Source: MGBC120314 sp051877855 (GTDB lineage: Bacteria > Bacillota > Clostridia > Lachnospirales > Lachnospiraceae). Taken from it: a stretch of DNA of 47,256 nucleotides. This document shows, one piece after another, positions 15,179-24,782 of the stretch. Position 1 is the stretch's first letter, and the number at the start of each line of letters is the position of its first letter. A program made the translations under genes and the position numbers. Under the pieces are notes generated by a model that was not told the origin of the DNA, searched no databases, and worked only from the letters and a program-made list of their open reading frames with translations. Location of the stretch: assembly GCA_051877855.1 (NCBI GenBank), contig JBJEJH010000012.1, positions 1 through 47,256 on the forward strand, read 5' to 3'.

Positions 15179-16134
15179 ATTACATTGTACTAGATCTGGA
15201 ATGGAATCAGTGTCCACAGGGGAAAGAGCATGAGAACCCTGCACTTCCGGTAGAAATCATAGAGATTGGTGCAGTTCGTCTGGATGACAATCTTAATGAG
15301 ACGGGAAGATTCCACCGCATTGTAAAACCACAACTGTATAAAGATCTGCATTTTCATATTAAACAGGTTGTTCATTTGACGAAGGAAGAGTTGAATAGCG
15401 GAAGGCCATTTAGGGAGGTTATGGAGGAATTCCTGGAATGGTGCAAAGATGACTATCGTTACTGTACCTGGGGAAATATGGATCTTTTGGAGTTACAACG
15501 TAATATGAAGTTCTACGGGATGGAGGATGTCTACACAGAACCCATCCGATTTATTGATGTTCAGAAATTATTCAGCTTACAGTACGAGGACAAAGATCAG
15601 CGAAGAACCCTCCAATATGTGGTGGATTTCTTTGAATTTCCTGAGGATCTTTTGTTTCACAGTGCACTAAATGATGCGATTTATACGGCGCAAGTGATGC
15701 AGAAGATGGATTTTAAGCGGTATTCCCGTTATTATTCCATCGACTGCTACAATATCCCTTTAAGTAAGAAAGAAGAAATCGATGTTAAGTTTTCCTCTTA
15801 TGACAAGTACATTTCCATGGGCTACGAGACCCGGGAGGATCTCATGGAGGACAAAGACGTGACGGCAATCCGGTGTTTTGTGTGTGGAAAGAAATGTCGC
15901 AAAAAGATATGCTGGTTTTCCAACAATAGCAGGATCTATCTGGCATTAGGGGTCTGTAGGGAACACGGCATGGTCAAAGGGAAACTTCGTGTGAAGCAAT
16001 CTGAAAATGGATTGTATTATGCGGTCCGTACTTCCAAAATGGCGGATGAAGAAGGTGTCGCTGCAATCACTACGAAAAAGACGGAACTGAAACGGAAGCG
16101 AAAAGAACGAAGAAAAAGAGAACTCATGAAATAA
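15175..16134 (+). CDS. DEDDh 3'-5' exonuclease (KapD-like)
   Basis: 319 residues. Residues 1-180 form a DnaQ-like exonuclease: Exo I motif DLEWN (Asp7, Glu9), Exo II region TWGNMDLLEL, and Exo III FHSALNDAIYTAQV containing the His and Asp of the DEDDh class. The C-terminal 110 residues contain a CFVCGKKCRKKICW cysteine cluster that could bind metal, followed by a very basic tail suited to nucleic acids. Family proteins degrade RNA or DNA from the 3' end. The gene overlaps the PilZ gene (ATGA) and the following gene (TAATG). Confidence 0.87.
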   Translation: MNYIVLDLEWNQCPQGKEHENPALPVEIIEIGAVRLDDNLNETGRFHRIVKPQLYKDLHFHIKQVVHLTKEELNSGRPFREVMEEFLEWCKDDYRYCTWGNMDLLELQRNMKFYGMEDVYTEPIRFIDVQKLFSLQYEDKDQRRTLQYVVDFFEFPEDLLFHSALNDAIYTAQVMQKMDFKRYSRYYSIDCYNIPLSKKEEIDVKFSSYDKYISMGYETREDLMEDKDVTAIRCFVCGKKCRKKICWFSNNSRIYLALGVCREHGMVKGKLRVKQSENGLYYAVRTSKMADEEGVAAITTKKTELKRKRKERRKRELMK

Positions 16135-17099
16135 TGAGATTTGAGAAATGGGATAATTTAGAGAAGCAGGAGAAGAAACTTGTGGATAAGGAACAGGCAG
16201 AAAGGGTCAGTGCGTGGATTGCGGGGATGATCAACGAGGCACTGTATGTGGATTATACTCCGGAGGATGTCCGGCATTTTATCGATGGCATTCCACCGCA
16301 TGAACTTGAAAAATTAAAGTGCCGGGGTATATTGAGGGATCAGGAATGTTATTATGTGATGCGAAGATTCTGTGATGCCTTGAAGCTGCAGGAAAAGGCC
16401 GATGAGGATTATTTGCAGAAGCTTTTTCTTAATGCAAAGAAATTTACTGCCGGGGAATTCTATCAAAATGAATATTTAAAGAATATCAGGGTTCCGGAGA
16501 AAAAGAAGGGACCTTTTCTTCTTACCAATGTGTCCTATGACCGGGGAGAATTCTTTCAGTATGCCATGTCCGATGTGCGAAGTGACGGAATTGTTCCATA
16601 TATTGGATTTTGCACCGAAAAGGTACAGTTTCCAAGTATCTATGAGGGGGATATGCCCTGGGTCAGCGTGTGCCCTTCGGAGACGTCCTCCATGCAGGAT
16701 GGAATCGATAAAGCACATGGTCGATGTCTGGTGCTTGGAATGGGACTTGCCTACTATCCTTATATGATATCCTTGAAGAAGAATGTAAAGTCCATTACCA
16801 TTGTGGAGCGTCAGCCGGAAATCATAGAACTTTTTAATGAGTATTTACTTCCCCAGTTTCAGGAGAAGGATAAGATCAAAGTTGTCTGCAGGGATGCTTT
16901 TGAATTTATGGAAGAAGTGGAAGACGGAGATTATGATTTCTGTTATGCAGATATATGGGAGAATCAATATGATGGTGCAGATGCTTATACAAAAATCAGT
17001 ACCCATGAGCGAAGAATGCCCTTTACTCAGTTTGAATACTGGATTGAAGATGCAATCCGCTGGGAGTGCAGACAACGGGAACTGGATGATTCAATATAG
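16134..17099 (+). CDS. Rossmann-fold protein resembling spermidine synthase/methyltransferases
   Basis: 321 residues. The first 130 residues are helical and unassigned. From about residue 195 the pattern fits a SAM-binding or spermidine-synthase-like Rossmann fold: CLVLGMGLAYYPYM (motif I), ITIVERQPEIIELFNEYLLPQF (acidic residue at the end of beta 2) and KIKVVCRDAFEFM, then DYDFCYADIW. The substrate cannot be inferred. It begins at ATG overlapping the exonuclease stop, and ends the three-gene operon before the 17132-17208 inverted repeat. Confidence 0.7.
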   Translation: MRFEKWDNLEKQEKKLVDKEQAERVSAWIAGMINEALYVDYTPEDVRHFIDGIPPHELEKLKCRGILRDQECYYVMRRFCDALKLQEKADEDYLQKLFLNAKKFTAGEFYQNEYLKNIRVPEKKKGPFLLTNVSYDRGEFFQYAMSDVRSDGIVPYIGFCTEKVQFPSIYEGDMPWVSVCPSETSSMQDGIDKAHGRCLVLGMGLAYYPYMISLKKNVKSITIVERQPEIIELFNEYLLPQFQEKDKIKVVCRDAFEFMEEVEDGDYDFCYADIWENQYDGADAYTKISTHERRMPFTQFEYWIEDAIRWECRQRELDDSI

Positions 17100-17131
17100 A
17101 TGAGAATAAATGACATTAAATTATTTAAGAC

Positions 17132-17208
17132 AAAGTTGGTGTATCGAATTTCGTGGCAATTGCGCGCTCTTAGTGCAAATGTTCCACAAGATTTGATACA
17201 CCAACTTT
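17132..17208. terminator. Long inverted repeat between convergent genes
   Basis: AAAGTTGGTGTATC (17132-17145) pairs perfectly with GATACACCAACTTT (17195-17208), with further partial pairing inside (GTGG/CCAC). It lies between convergent genes and could terminate both. T tracts are short. The loop contains GGCAATTGCGCGC, shared with 42101-42112. Confidence 0.7.
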
Positions 17209-17219
17209 ATTCATAGTCC

Positions 17220-18713
17220 TTAGAAACGAAGCTTCCTGCGACGATATCCTTTGCGTCGTTTTCTTGTTCGAATAACCTCTTTTCCGTATTCGGAATAATT
17301 CATAAAAATCAATCCAAGAAGAATGATTAAGAGAAAACAAAATACAATTACACCATAAATGATATGAAAAGCATTAAATACGATATAATCCTGAAGGACC
17401 ACCTCTTTGGTGTTTACTTCCTTTAAATACGGAAGATTCGATGGCTTTGTGGAAGAAACCGCATTGCTGGTGGAGGAAACAATGAGTTCGGAGGTTCCTA
17501 CCAGCACCCCGTCATACATAAACTGTACATTGGCAAAAGAGTTGCCGGTGGAAGTGTCACGGTTGACCACCATCGTAATATTATCGCTGGTCACTCCCTT
17601 AGGTACAGTTACCGAAGATGAGACCAGGGAAAAGGACAGGGAACTGTTTCCAAATATTTTGGAATTGTAATAGCCGGAAGAGTCTCCCAATAAGGAGCTG
17701 GTATCAGCGGAGTTCAGTGTCAGTTTCTCAAAATTATCAAAGCCGTAATTAAAGAGTGCTATGGTATCGTTATAGCGCATGTTTGGCTCCTCGCACAGGA
17801 GAACCACAGCGATAAGATTCATATCATCTTTGGTTGCAAAAGTACATAAGGTGTACTGGGATTCATCGGTAAAACCGGTTTTGCCACCCACAGCATATTC
17901 ATAATAAAAACTGCTGTTCTTCCTCAGCATTTCGTGACGCTGATAAACGGTACGCTGCTGATCGTATTTGTTGGTTGGCGCAATCACGTAGGAATTGTTT
18001 TTCATAATACCGGTAATGGTAGAATTGTTCATACATGCCCGGCCAAACATGGCAATATCATAAGCCGTTGTATAATGTTCCGGGTCATTAAGACCGCTGG
18101 CATTAGCAAAATGTGTATTCAGCGCACCCAGCTCTGCCGCACGCTGATTCATCATGTTTGCAAAATCAGGAATCGTTCCGCCTACATGTTCTCCAAGGGC
18201 GTAGGCAATATCATTGGCGGAGTGCAGCAGTAAGGCATAGAGGGCATCCTCCACTGTAAACTGTTCACCTTCATAGATCGCAAGTTTGGAATCCTCCCAG
18301 GTGACACTGTGTTCCGCATCATAGCTCACCGTCAAAGTTTCGGAGAGACTGCAGTTTTCAACGGTGACAAGGGCAGTAAGAAGTTTGGTGACACTTGCAG
18401 GATAAGCTTTGATGTGGCTGTTCTTTTCATAAAGAATCGTTCCCGTGTCTGCATCGATCAGAATGGCACTTTTGGCATCCACATGAGGTGCCGTGAGCCA
18501 GTTTTCTCCCATGTCAGAAACCCCTTCCTCCGGGATCTCGGAGGTTGTTGTATCCTCATTTTCTTTTGCTGTATCGCCCCCGGAGGAGGTTGTATCCTGG
18601 GAAGTTGTAGTGCTATTGGTTGCAAGAGTGGTCTGTGGAAAACAGATCAGTAAAGTCATCAGAAGTATAACGGAAAGAAACGATTTTATTTTTTTATGAT
18701 TCAATCTATACAT
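17220..18713 (-). CDS. D-alanyl-D-alanine carboxypeptidase (peptidase S11, low-molecular-weight PBP)
   Basis: 497 residues. It trims the terminal D-Ala from peptidoglycan stem peptides outside the cell. A signal sequence (about 8-33, FLSVILLMTLLICFPQTTLA) and a Ser/Thr-rich linker precede the catalytic domain, which has SVTK (Ser107, Lys110), SAN (165-167) and KTG (278-280), the three penicillin-binding motifs. A beta-rich C-terminal domain and a final membrane segment (IIYGVIVFCFLLIILLGLIF) with a very basic tail follow; many homologues have only an amphipathic helix here. The ATG at 18713 gives a normal signal peptide; upstream in-frame codons do not. Transcribed alone, divergent from trmB. 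Confidence 0.93.
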   Translation of the reverse strand: MYRLNHKKIKSFLSVILLMTLLICFPQTTLATNSTTTSQDTTSSGGDTAKENEDTTTSEIPEEGVSDMGENWLTAPHVDAKSAILIDADTGTILYEKNSHIKAYPASVTKLLTALVTVENCSLSETLTVSYDAEHSVTWEDSKLAIYEGEQFTVEDALYALLLHSANDIAYALGEHVGGTIPDFANMMNQRAAELGALNTHFANASGLNDPEHYTTAYDIAMFGRACMNNSTITGIMKNNSYVIAPTNKYDQQRTVYQRHEMLRKNSSFYYEYAVGGKTGFTDESQYTLCTFATKDDMNLIAVVLLCEEPNMRYNDTIALFNYGFDNFEKLTLNSADTSSLLGDSSGYYNSKIFGNSSLSFSLVSSSVTVPKGVTSDNITMVVNRDTSTGNSFANVQFMYDGVLVGTSELIVSSTSNAVSSTKPSNLPYLKEVNTKEVVLQDYIVFNAFHIIYGVIVFCFLLIILLGLIFMNYSEYGKEVIRTRKRRKGYRRRKLRF

Positions 18714-18868
18714 TTGAAAATACCTGCTTATATTTATTCGTAAATTAAATAATATATTTATAGAAAATACTATAAAACAATTTTCATTGAATGAGAAAGA
18801 TTTGTCAAGCAAATTGTGTCAAAATAGGGGATTTTAATCAAATAATTGTCGTTTCTTCGAAGCGTGAT

Positions 18869-18898
18869 TTGACAGGGAACGGTCAAATGTGGTATTAA
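18869..18898 (+). promoter_or_regulatory. trmB promoter
   Basis: TTGACA (18869-18874) and TATTAA (18893-18898) are 18 bp apart. The -35 is the left arm of an inverted repeat, TTGAC with GTCAA after 8 bp, a possible operator. Confidence 0.65.
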
Positions 18899-18944
18899 TT
18901 TGGGAGAGTAATTTTTAAAATGCAGACAGTTGAGAGGAAACCGA

Positions 18945-19583
18945 ATGAGACTTAGAAATGTTAAGGGCGCAAGAGACGTCATGGTGAATAGTGAATATGT
19001 GTTTGCCGATCCTAAGAACATGGCAGGAACATGGCATGAAATCTTCGGAAATGATCACCCGATTCATATTGAGATCGGAATGGGTAAGGGGAAGTTTATT
19101 ACCACATTGGCCGGTATGAATCCGGATATCAATTATGTGGGTATTGAAAAATATTCCAGTGTGCTGATCCGGGCAGTGGAAAAGCAGAACGAATTGCAGT
19201 ATCCCAATCTTAAATTCATACGTATGGATGCGGAAAATATTGTTGATATATTTGGGGAAGGGGAAGTGGACAAGATTTATCTTAATTTCTCTGATCCGTG
19301 GCCGAAGGATCGTCATGCAAAACGGCGTCTGACTTCCAAGGAGTTTTTTGCCAGATACAACGTTATTCTCAAAAAGGACGGAGAAGTTCATTTTAAGACG
19401 GATAACCGGCCGTTATTTGATTTTTCATTGGAGGAAGTGGTGAATGCCGGATGGAAACTGAAGGCACATACCTTTGATCTTCACAATGATGAGATACTGA
19501 ATCAGGGAAATGTTATGACAGAGTATGAGACACGATTTTCTGAGATGGGTAATCCGATTAATAAGTTGATTGCCTTCCGTTAG
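18945..19583 (+). CDS. trmB: tRNA (guanine-N7-)-methyltransferase
   Basis: 212 residues, standard length. It methylates G46 of many tRNAs using S-adenosylmethionine. The SAM site is IEIGMGKGKF; NYVGIEKY follows at the end of the second strand, and NFSDPWPKDRHAKRRL is the TrmB signature with the conserved DPWPK. The TTG at 18930 is part of the ribosome-site region; AGAGG lies 7 bp before the ATG at 18945, which is the likely start. Single-gene transcript ending at 19602-19658. Confidence 0.96.
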   Translation: MRLRNVKGARDVMVNSEYVFADPKNMAGTWHEIFGNDHPIHIEIGMGKGKFITTLAGMNPDINYVGIEKYSSVLIRAVEKQNELQYPNLKFIRMDAENIVDIFGEGEVDKIYLNFSDPWPKDRHAKRRLTSKEFFARYNVILKKDGEVHFKTDNRPLFDFSLEEVVNAGWKLKAHTFDLHNDEILNQGNVMTEYETRFSEMGNPINKLIAFR

Positions 19584-19601
19584 AGAAAATCCATAAAACG
19601 G

Positions 19602-19658
19602 ATCAGCCAATAAGTGGTGATATTATATCAAAATATACACTTATTGGCTGGTCTTTTT
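19602..19658. terminator. Terminator between trmB and the convergent permease gene
   Basis: CAGCCAATAAGTG (19604-19616) pairs with CACTTATTGGCTG (19638-19650), followed by GTCTTTTT on the plus strand. It lies between convergent genes. Confidence 0.85.
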
Positions 19659-19662
19659 ACGT

Positions 19663-20892
19663 TTATTCTTCCGGCTGATTCTTATTTTTCTTGTTAATGG
19701 AGTATGCCCGCCCATCGCGGTAATTAACGTTTCGCATGTCAAGACGATAGCTTACGAAGCGGTTAATCATATAAGAAAGGACGGCGACACAAGGAACGCC
19801 AATCAACATCCCCATAACACCAAAGAGGCTTCCTCCGACGATGATGGCGAAGATTACCCAGAGTGGTTTAAGGCCTGTGGATTCACCAAGAATCTTTGGG
19901 CCAAGATAGAGACCGTCAAACTGCTGAATAAAAAGAATGATGATGCCAAAGATCAGCGCATTTACCGGATTTTCGATCAGCAGGATGATAACCCCCACAA
20001 ATCCGCCGATGAAAGGACCGAAATAAGGAATCATATTGGTCACTGCAACGGTGACGCTGATTAATAATACGAAATCTAACTGAAAAACCGTCATGATGAA
20101 GGATGTGATACACCCGATAATAAAGGAGTCCAGTGTCTTACCGGTGATATATTTGCTAAAAATAGTTGTGCTCTCACGCAGGGTGGAAAAGAAGGTCTCA
20201 CTCCCCTTGGTAGGAACTACCGCACAGGTAAACCGCCTGAAAGTATCAATTAAGTTCTTCTTGTCTGCCAGCATATAGATGGAGATAATAATACCCAGCA
20301 AAGCATTGGTAAGTCCTTTAAGTACAGTAAGGGAGGTATTATAGATAAATGGAATAAGGTTCGTTGTAATACCTGAAATATACCCCACAAGCTGTGGGAT
20401 TGAGTTATTGATCATGGCCATAACGGAATCCACATTGATGTTATGCCAATTATCAGGAGCTGTGCTTAATTTTTCCATGATAATAAAGTATTGTTTGGTT
20501 ATAATATTGGTAAGATCCACAAGACTTGAATAAATCTGCGGAACAACAAATATGAGCATAAGAATCAGAAAACCAATAACCATAATATAGGTAATCATCA
20601 GAGAAATACCATAGATGAGCCGGTTTTTATTGGATTTTGTTATTTTATGAAGGACACCGCTGAACCATTCCACTAAAGGGTTCAGTACGAAGGCAAATCC
20701 AAATCCCCAGATAAAGGGAGAGAGTACTTTCAAAATGTGTTGAATAACTCCATATACGGAATTCCAGTCAATAATGGCTTTATAGATCAACATTCCGGCC
20801 AGAATTACTAAGATGGCGTAAAAACTCACAGAAGCATATTTTTTGTTAAATAAAGTCTCATTTTTTTCTTCGGTATTGTTATTATTTTGCAT
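19663..20892 (-). CDS. AI-2E family transporter (YtvI/PerM-like permease)
   Basis: 409 residues with seven to eight membrane segments in the AI-2E pattern: pairs of helices at the N-terminus, a long soluble loop in the middle (about residues 125-185), then VAVTNMIPYFGPFIGG and GPKILGESTGLKPLWVIFAIIVGGSLFGVMGMLIGVP, the conserved C-terminal signature. Some family members export autoinducer-2 and others act as sodium/proton antiporters; the substrate here is open. The ATG at 20892 follows AGGAGG at 9 bp; a longer frame to 20946 lacks this. The C-terminal tail is charged and cytoplasmic. Confidence 0.9.
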   Translation of the reverse strand: MQNNNNTEEKNETLFNKKYASVSFYAILVILAGMLIYKAIIDWNSVYGVIQHILKVLSPFIWGFGFAFVLNPLVEWFSGVLHKITKSNKNRLIYGISLMITYIMVIGFLILMLIFVVPQIYSSLVDLTNIITKQYFIIMEKLSTAPDNWHNINVDSVMAMINNSIPQLVGYISGITTNLIPFIYNTSLTVLKGLTNALLGIIISIYMLADKKNLIDTFRRFTCAVVPTKGSETFFSTLRESTTIFSKYITGKTLDSFIIGCITSFIMTVFQLDFVLLISVTVAVTNMIPYFGPFIGGFVGVIILLIENPVNALIFGIIILFIQQFDGLYLGPKILGESTGLKPLWVIFAIIVGGSLFGVMGMLIGVPCVAVLSYMINRFVSYRLDMRNVNYRDGRAYSINKKNKNQPEE

Positions 20893-20934
20893 AAAAATGA
20901 ACCTCCTAACACAAAAACGGTCAAACACACTTCC

Positions 20935-20963
20935 ATTATAATGCATTAAAACTGCGCTTTCAA
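20935..20963 (-). promoter_or_regulatory. Promoter of the AI-2E permease gene
   Basis: On the minus strand TTGAAA (20958-20963) and TATAAT (20935-20940) with 17 bp between them. Confidence 0.7.
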
Positions 20964-21005
20964 CAGGATAAAATTAGATATTTGAAAAAAAATTAAAAAA
21001 AGTAC

Positions 21006-21034
21006 TTGCTTTTTTAAAATAGATTGGTTATAAT
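21006..21034 (+). promoter_or_regulatory. tRNA-Lys promoter
   Basis: TTGCTT (21006-21011) and a perfect TATAAT (21029-21034), 17-bp spacer, 33 bp before the tRNA. Confidence 0.8.
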
Positions 21035-21066
21035 AGCACTTGTGTTAAGGCACAGGAAATAAAAAA

Positions 21067-21139
21067 GCGCGACTAGCTCAGTTGGTAGAGCACCTGACTC
21101 TTAATCAGGGTGTCCAGGGTTCGAACCCCTGGTCGCGCA
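21067..21139 (+). tRNA. tRNA-Lys (anticodon CTT)
   Basis: Cloverleaf with acceptor GCGCGAC/GTCGCGC, D arm with GCTCAGTTGGTAGAGC, anticodon stem CCTGA/TCAGG around loop CTCTTAA (anticodon CTT), and T arm CCAGG/CCTGG with GGTTCGAACCC. CCA is not encoded. Confidence 0.97.
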
Positions 21140-21257
21140 CTAAAGGCATCGTTTTTGCAGACTTAGGAGCTGCGGGGACGGTGTTTTTTTGTTTACAAAA
21201 AAGACAATTTATAGGATAATCGTTATAGATAATATGTAAACTAAGGGAGTAATTATT

Positions 21258-22961
21258 TTGAATAAGAAGATAAAGCTGGTTTTGATTCTTTGTGGGCTTC
21301 TTTGTGTCACCGGGTGTGGTGGTAAAAAGAAACCGGTCGATACCAAACCGACGACCCAGACAACGGCTGCACAGAAGGTGGAAACCCAGAAAGAGGAGAA
21401 TACAGAGAATTCGGATAAAGAGCGAACCAAGTATGTGCGTCTTGAAGTAGTAAACCGTGGAAATGGCATCGAAGTTCATATATTGGATGAGAATGACCGT
21501 CGAATCGAGAATGTTTCATTTACAATTTGTATCGTCAAGACGGAGCAGGATACGTTGCTGGATAAAAATTGGTCAGGGACCGTTGAGGGTGAAGAATATA
21601 CCGACACGGATGGTGATGGATCTCTTTATGTATCCGAGCTTGTAACAGGTTCTTATGGTATATATTTAAGGCCTATGGATGAATATCTTTATGCAACGCC
21701 AATTCCGGTCTCTTTGGTAACCTATTCCATTGTTCCGGATATCAGTGAAAAGATTCAGAAAAAGAGTTCCATTGATTCTTCAAAAGAGGATAAATCTTAC
21801 ATTGAAGATGCTAAGCTTGAGGCTGCAAGAAGGGAAAAGGCGATTAAGGTAAGTAATATTATCAGTTCAAAGCAGATCGTGGGGGAGAGCAAGACATTTA
21901 AGGTTACTGTGCCGGTTCTTTCGGAAAAGGATGAAGTTCAATATGAGAAGTTGAATTCCAAAGAGGTGGATTCTTCCATTCAGATTGATGAATATATTAA
22001 GGATAACAATAAGGAAACGCTGTTGATTGGTGGTGTTTTGAGAGATGTATATGTCTATGAGGAGAGCCGGTTTGATCCGCGCCTGGAGGATACCTATGTG
22101 TCTAAAGCAATCCTCCGGGAGGATGGAAAGTACTATATTTATAATTTGGTTCCCCAGGTCACCACAAGTAATGAGGAGATCTATGTTGGCTGGTATTCAA
22201 GGAAGGGAAAGCATTATTTCAATGATGCCGACGGTTTCCCGGTGACCGGCTGGAGAAAAATTGACGGCATGTGGTACTATTTTGACGAAAATGGACAGAA
22301 GGCGTCCGTTACAGGGCTTGATGTGTCTGAGTACCAGAAAGAAATTGACTGGGAAAAGCTTAAGGAAGCAGGCATCGATTTTGTTATTATTCGATGTGGT
22401 TTTAGAGGATATGGTACCGGTGTACTGGTAGAGGATGAACGTTTCAGGGAGAATATCCAGGGAGCTACAGCTGCAGGAATGCCATTTGGTGTCTATATAT
22501 TTTCCCAGGCAATGAATCAGAGAGAAGCGGCAGAAGAGGCAAGTATGATTCTGGAACTTTGCAGAGGTTATGAGCCGACACTTCCGTATGCGATTGATAT
22601 CGAAGCCTGTGGAGATAGTGATGGAGAAGGACGACAGAATGGTCTTTCAACGGATGCAAGAACTCTGGTGATTAACACCTTTGTCAGTGTTATTGAAAGT
22701 CAGGGTGAGGAAGCTATGCTGTATTCCAATCAGAGTTATCTGGATCATCAGATTGATATGTCTCAGATTCATTGTAAACTATGGTTTGCAATGTGGCCGG
22801 GAGAAACGGATACAACGGCACCAAACGATGATGCCCTGGAGGCAGACCCTACAAAGGTTCCGGACCGTGAGGTGGAGATCTGGCAGTACAGCGATAAGGG
22901 TCAGGTAGATGGTATTGAGGAACTGGTGGATCTTAATGCATGGATACCATCCCTTGAATAG
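21258..22961 (+). CDS. GH25 lysozyme lipoprotein with cell-wall binding repeat
   Basis: 567 residues. A lipoprotein signal ends at LLCVTGC (Cys20). Residues 20-60 are a Thr/Lys/Glu-rich linker; 60-170 look like a beta-sandwich (carboxypeptidase-regulatory-like) domain; about 310-350 contain choline-binding-type aromatic repeats (GWYSRKGKHYFNDADG, GWRKIDGMWYYFDENGQ). The C-terminal GH25 domain starts GLDVSEYQ (Asp355) and has DIE (Asp447, Glu449), the catalytic acids that hydrolyse MurNAc-GlcNAc bonds. The start is TTG with GGGAG 8 bp upstream. It lies next to cls, 26 bp apart, likely the same transcript. Confidence 0.92.
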   Translation: MNKKIKLVLILCGLLCVTGCGGKKKPVDTKPTTQTTAAQKVETQKEENTENSDKERTKYVRLEVVNRGNGIEVHILDENDRRIENVSFTICIVKTEQDTLLDKNWSGTVEGEEYTDTDGDGSLYVSELVTGSYGIYLRPMDEYLYATPIPVSLVTYSIVPDISEKIQKKSSIDSSKEDKSYIEDAKLEAARREKAIKVSNIISSKQIVGESKTFKVTVPVLSEKDEVQYEKLNSKEVDSSIQIDEYIKDNNKETLLIGGVLRDVYVYEESRFDPRLEDTYVSKAILREDGKYYIYNLVPQVTTSNEEIYVGWYSRKGKHYFNDADGFPVTGWRKIDGMWYYFDENGQKASVTGLDVSEYQKEIDWEKLKEAGIDFVIIRCGFRGYGTGVLVEDERFRENIQGATAAGMPFGVYIFSQAMNQREAAEEASMILELCRGYEPTLPYAIDIEACGDSDGEGRQNGLSTDARTLVINTFVSVIESQGEEAMLYSNQSYLDHQIDMSQIHCKLWFAMWPGETDTTAPNDDALEADPTKVPDREVEIWQYSDKGQVDGIEELVDLNAWIPSLE

Positions 22962-22987
22962 CGAAGGATAGAAAGAAGGTTGAATCT

Positions 22988-24691
22988 GTGAGCAAAATGA
23001 GCGAGCAAAATATGAATAAAGATGATGACCGGAATGTGGAAGAACGTATTGACGAACTTATTACCATGGTGAAGCGAAATAGTCGCAGAGGTATTGCGAA
23101 GGTGGTCTACGGCAGAACCATTACCTACATTTTGCTATTGGTACTCCAATTGGTAATATTATATCTTTCGGTGCTCCGCTATCATCAGTCAAGTATATTT
23201 TTCGGAAGTTCTGCATTGGTTTCAATCATTGTTGTGCTTATTATTTTAAATGAGGAAATCAATCCCATGTATAAGCTGGCATGGATTATTCCTGTAATGG
23301 CATTGCCGGTGGTTGGAACATTTACTTATCTGTGGATTAGGTTTCAGCCAACGCTTATGTTCATGCGAAGAAATCATAAGCGATTGGACGGGGAACTGGC
23401 GGGGTATCTTAATTTATCCGGCGATTTTTCCGAGGAACTTAAAGATACGGATGACGGTGGAGAATATCTTAAGTCTCAAGAATCGCAGGCGGATTTCTCT
23501 GCACTTGATCGGGACCTTAAGAGCACCGCATCTTTTCTTTATAATACCATGCACTATCCGGTGTATAAGAATGAGGCAACGCAGTATTTTCCGGTGGGAG
23601 AGAAGGTGTTCCGTAAGATTTTAAAGGAGCTTGGCAAGGCAGAAAAATATATTTTTATTGAATATTTCATCATTGAAAATGGAGTTATGTGGGATGCCAT
23701 CATGGAGGTTCTCAAGGTGAAGGCTGCACAGGGTGTGGAAGTTCGTGTTATGTATGATGGAACCTGTAATTTTAAGCTGCTTCCTTACTCCTATCCAAGG
23801 ACACTTGAAAAATTAGGGATCCAATGCAGGATTTTTTCTCCGATTATTCCGATCCTTTCGGTGCACCAGAACAATCGTGACCATAGAAAGATTCTGGTTA
23901 TTGACGGCAAGGTAGCCTTTACCGGAGGGGTGAATTTTGCGGATGAGTATATCAATGAGATTGATCGGTTCGGGCATTGGAAGGATACGGCGGTGTTGGT
24001 TCGCGGAGAAGCGGTGAGGACATTTACGTCACTGTTTTTGGAAATGTGGAATCTGGGAGAAAAGAATGTGACAGAAGATTTTGGGAAATATCTGCTGCCA
24101 CAATCCACAGAAGAGGAAAAGCCATCAGCCAATTCGAAAGCGAAGGGGTATGTCATTCCTTACGGGGACAGTCCTTTAGATAAGGAAAATACGGGAGAAC
24201 AGGTATATTTTGATATCATTAATCAGGCGGAGCGATATGTGTACATTATGACACCATATCTGATCCTGGACAATGAAATGCTTACGGTACTTAAGGCAGC
24301 GGCCAAGCGTGGCGTGGATGTGCGAATCGTCATGCCGCATATTCCGGATAAGAAATATGCATTTTATCTGGCAAGATCCTTTTATCCGGAACTGATTGGA
24401 GCCGGGGTCAAGATGTATGAGTATATTCCCGGATTCGTACATGCCAAGGTATTTTTGTCGGATGATAAGAAAGCGGTGGTGGGAACCATCAATCTGGATT
24501 ATCGTAGTCTTTATCTGCATTTTGAATGTGGTCTCTATATGTACGAAACCGAGGCAGTGGAGGATATTCGCGAAGACTTTGATAATACCTTTGAAAAATG
24601 TATGCAGTTTACCATGGAAAAATATAAGGAAATAAATGTGATCAAGCGGGGGATAGGAAGAATATTCCGTTTATTTGCACCGTTGATGTAG
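22988..24691 (+). CDS. cls: Cardiolipin synthase
   Basis: 567 residues. It condenses two phosphatidylglycerols into cardiolipin at the membrane. Two adjacent membrane helices (about 45-110) precede two phospholipase-D domains: HRKILVID with His299 and HAKVFLSD with His485, both full HxKxxxxD motifs, followed by GGVNFADEY and GTINLDYRS. The N-terminal 35 residues are a charged cytoplasmic extension longer than in many homologues. It starts at GTG with GAAGGT about 7 bp upstream, just after the GH25 gene, and ends at a strong terminator. Confidence 0.95.
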   Translation: MSKMSEQNMNKDDDRNVEERIDELITMVKRNSRRGIAKVVYGRTITYILLLVLQLVILYLSVLRYHQSSIFFGSSALVSIIVVLIILNEEINPMYKLAWIIPVMALPVVGTFTYLWIRFQPTLMFMRRNHKRLDGELAGYLNLSGDFSEELKDTDDGGEYLKSQESQADFSALDRDLKSTASFLYNTMHYPVYKNEATQYFPVGEKVFRKILKELGKAEKYIFIEYFIIENGVMWDAIMEVLKVKAAQGVEVRVMYDGTCNFKLLPYSYPRTLEKLGIQCRIFSPIIPILSVHQNNRDHRKILVIDGKVAFTGGVNFADEYINEIDRFGHWKDTAVLVRGEAVRTFTSLFLEMWNLGEKNVTEDFGKYLLPQSTEEEKPSANSKAKGYVIPYGDSPLDKENTGEQVYFDIINQAERYVYIMTPYLILDNEMLTVLKAAAKRGVDVRIVMPHIPDKKYAFYLARSFYPELIGAGVKMYEYIPGFVHAKVFLSDDKKAVVGTINLDYRSLYLHFECGLYMYETEAVEDIREDFDNTFEKCMQFTMEKYKEINVIKRGIGRIFRLFAPLM

Positions 24692-24726
24692 GTGGGATAC
24701 CAAAGAACGATAGTGATTGATAAAAG

Positions 24727-24773
24727 AAAAGTCCGACGGAAGGGAAGAATCCCCGATTCCATCGGACTTTTTT
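24727..24773. terminator. Terminator between convergent cls and kdgK
   Basis: AAAAGTCCGA (24727-24736) plus GGAA pairs with TTCC and TCGGACTTTTTT. T and A tracts on the two sides allow it to work in both directions. Confidence 0.88.
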
Positions 24774-24782
24774 GTATATATA

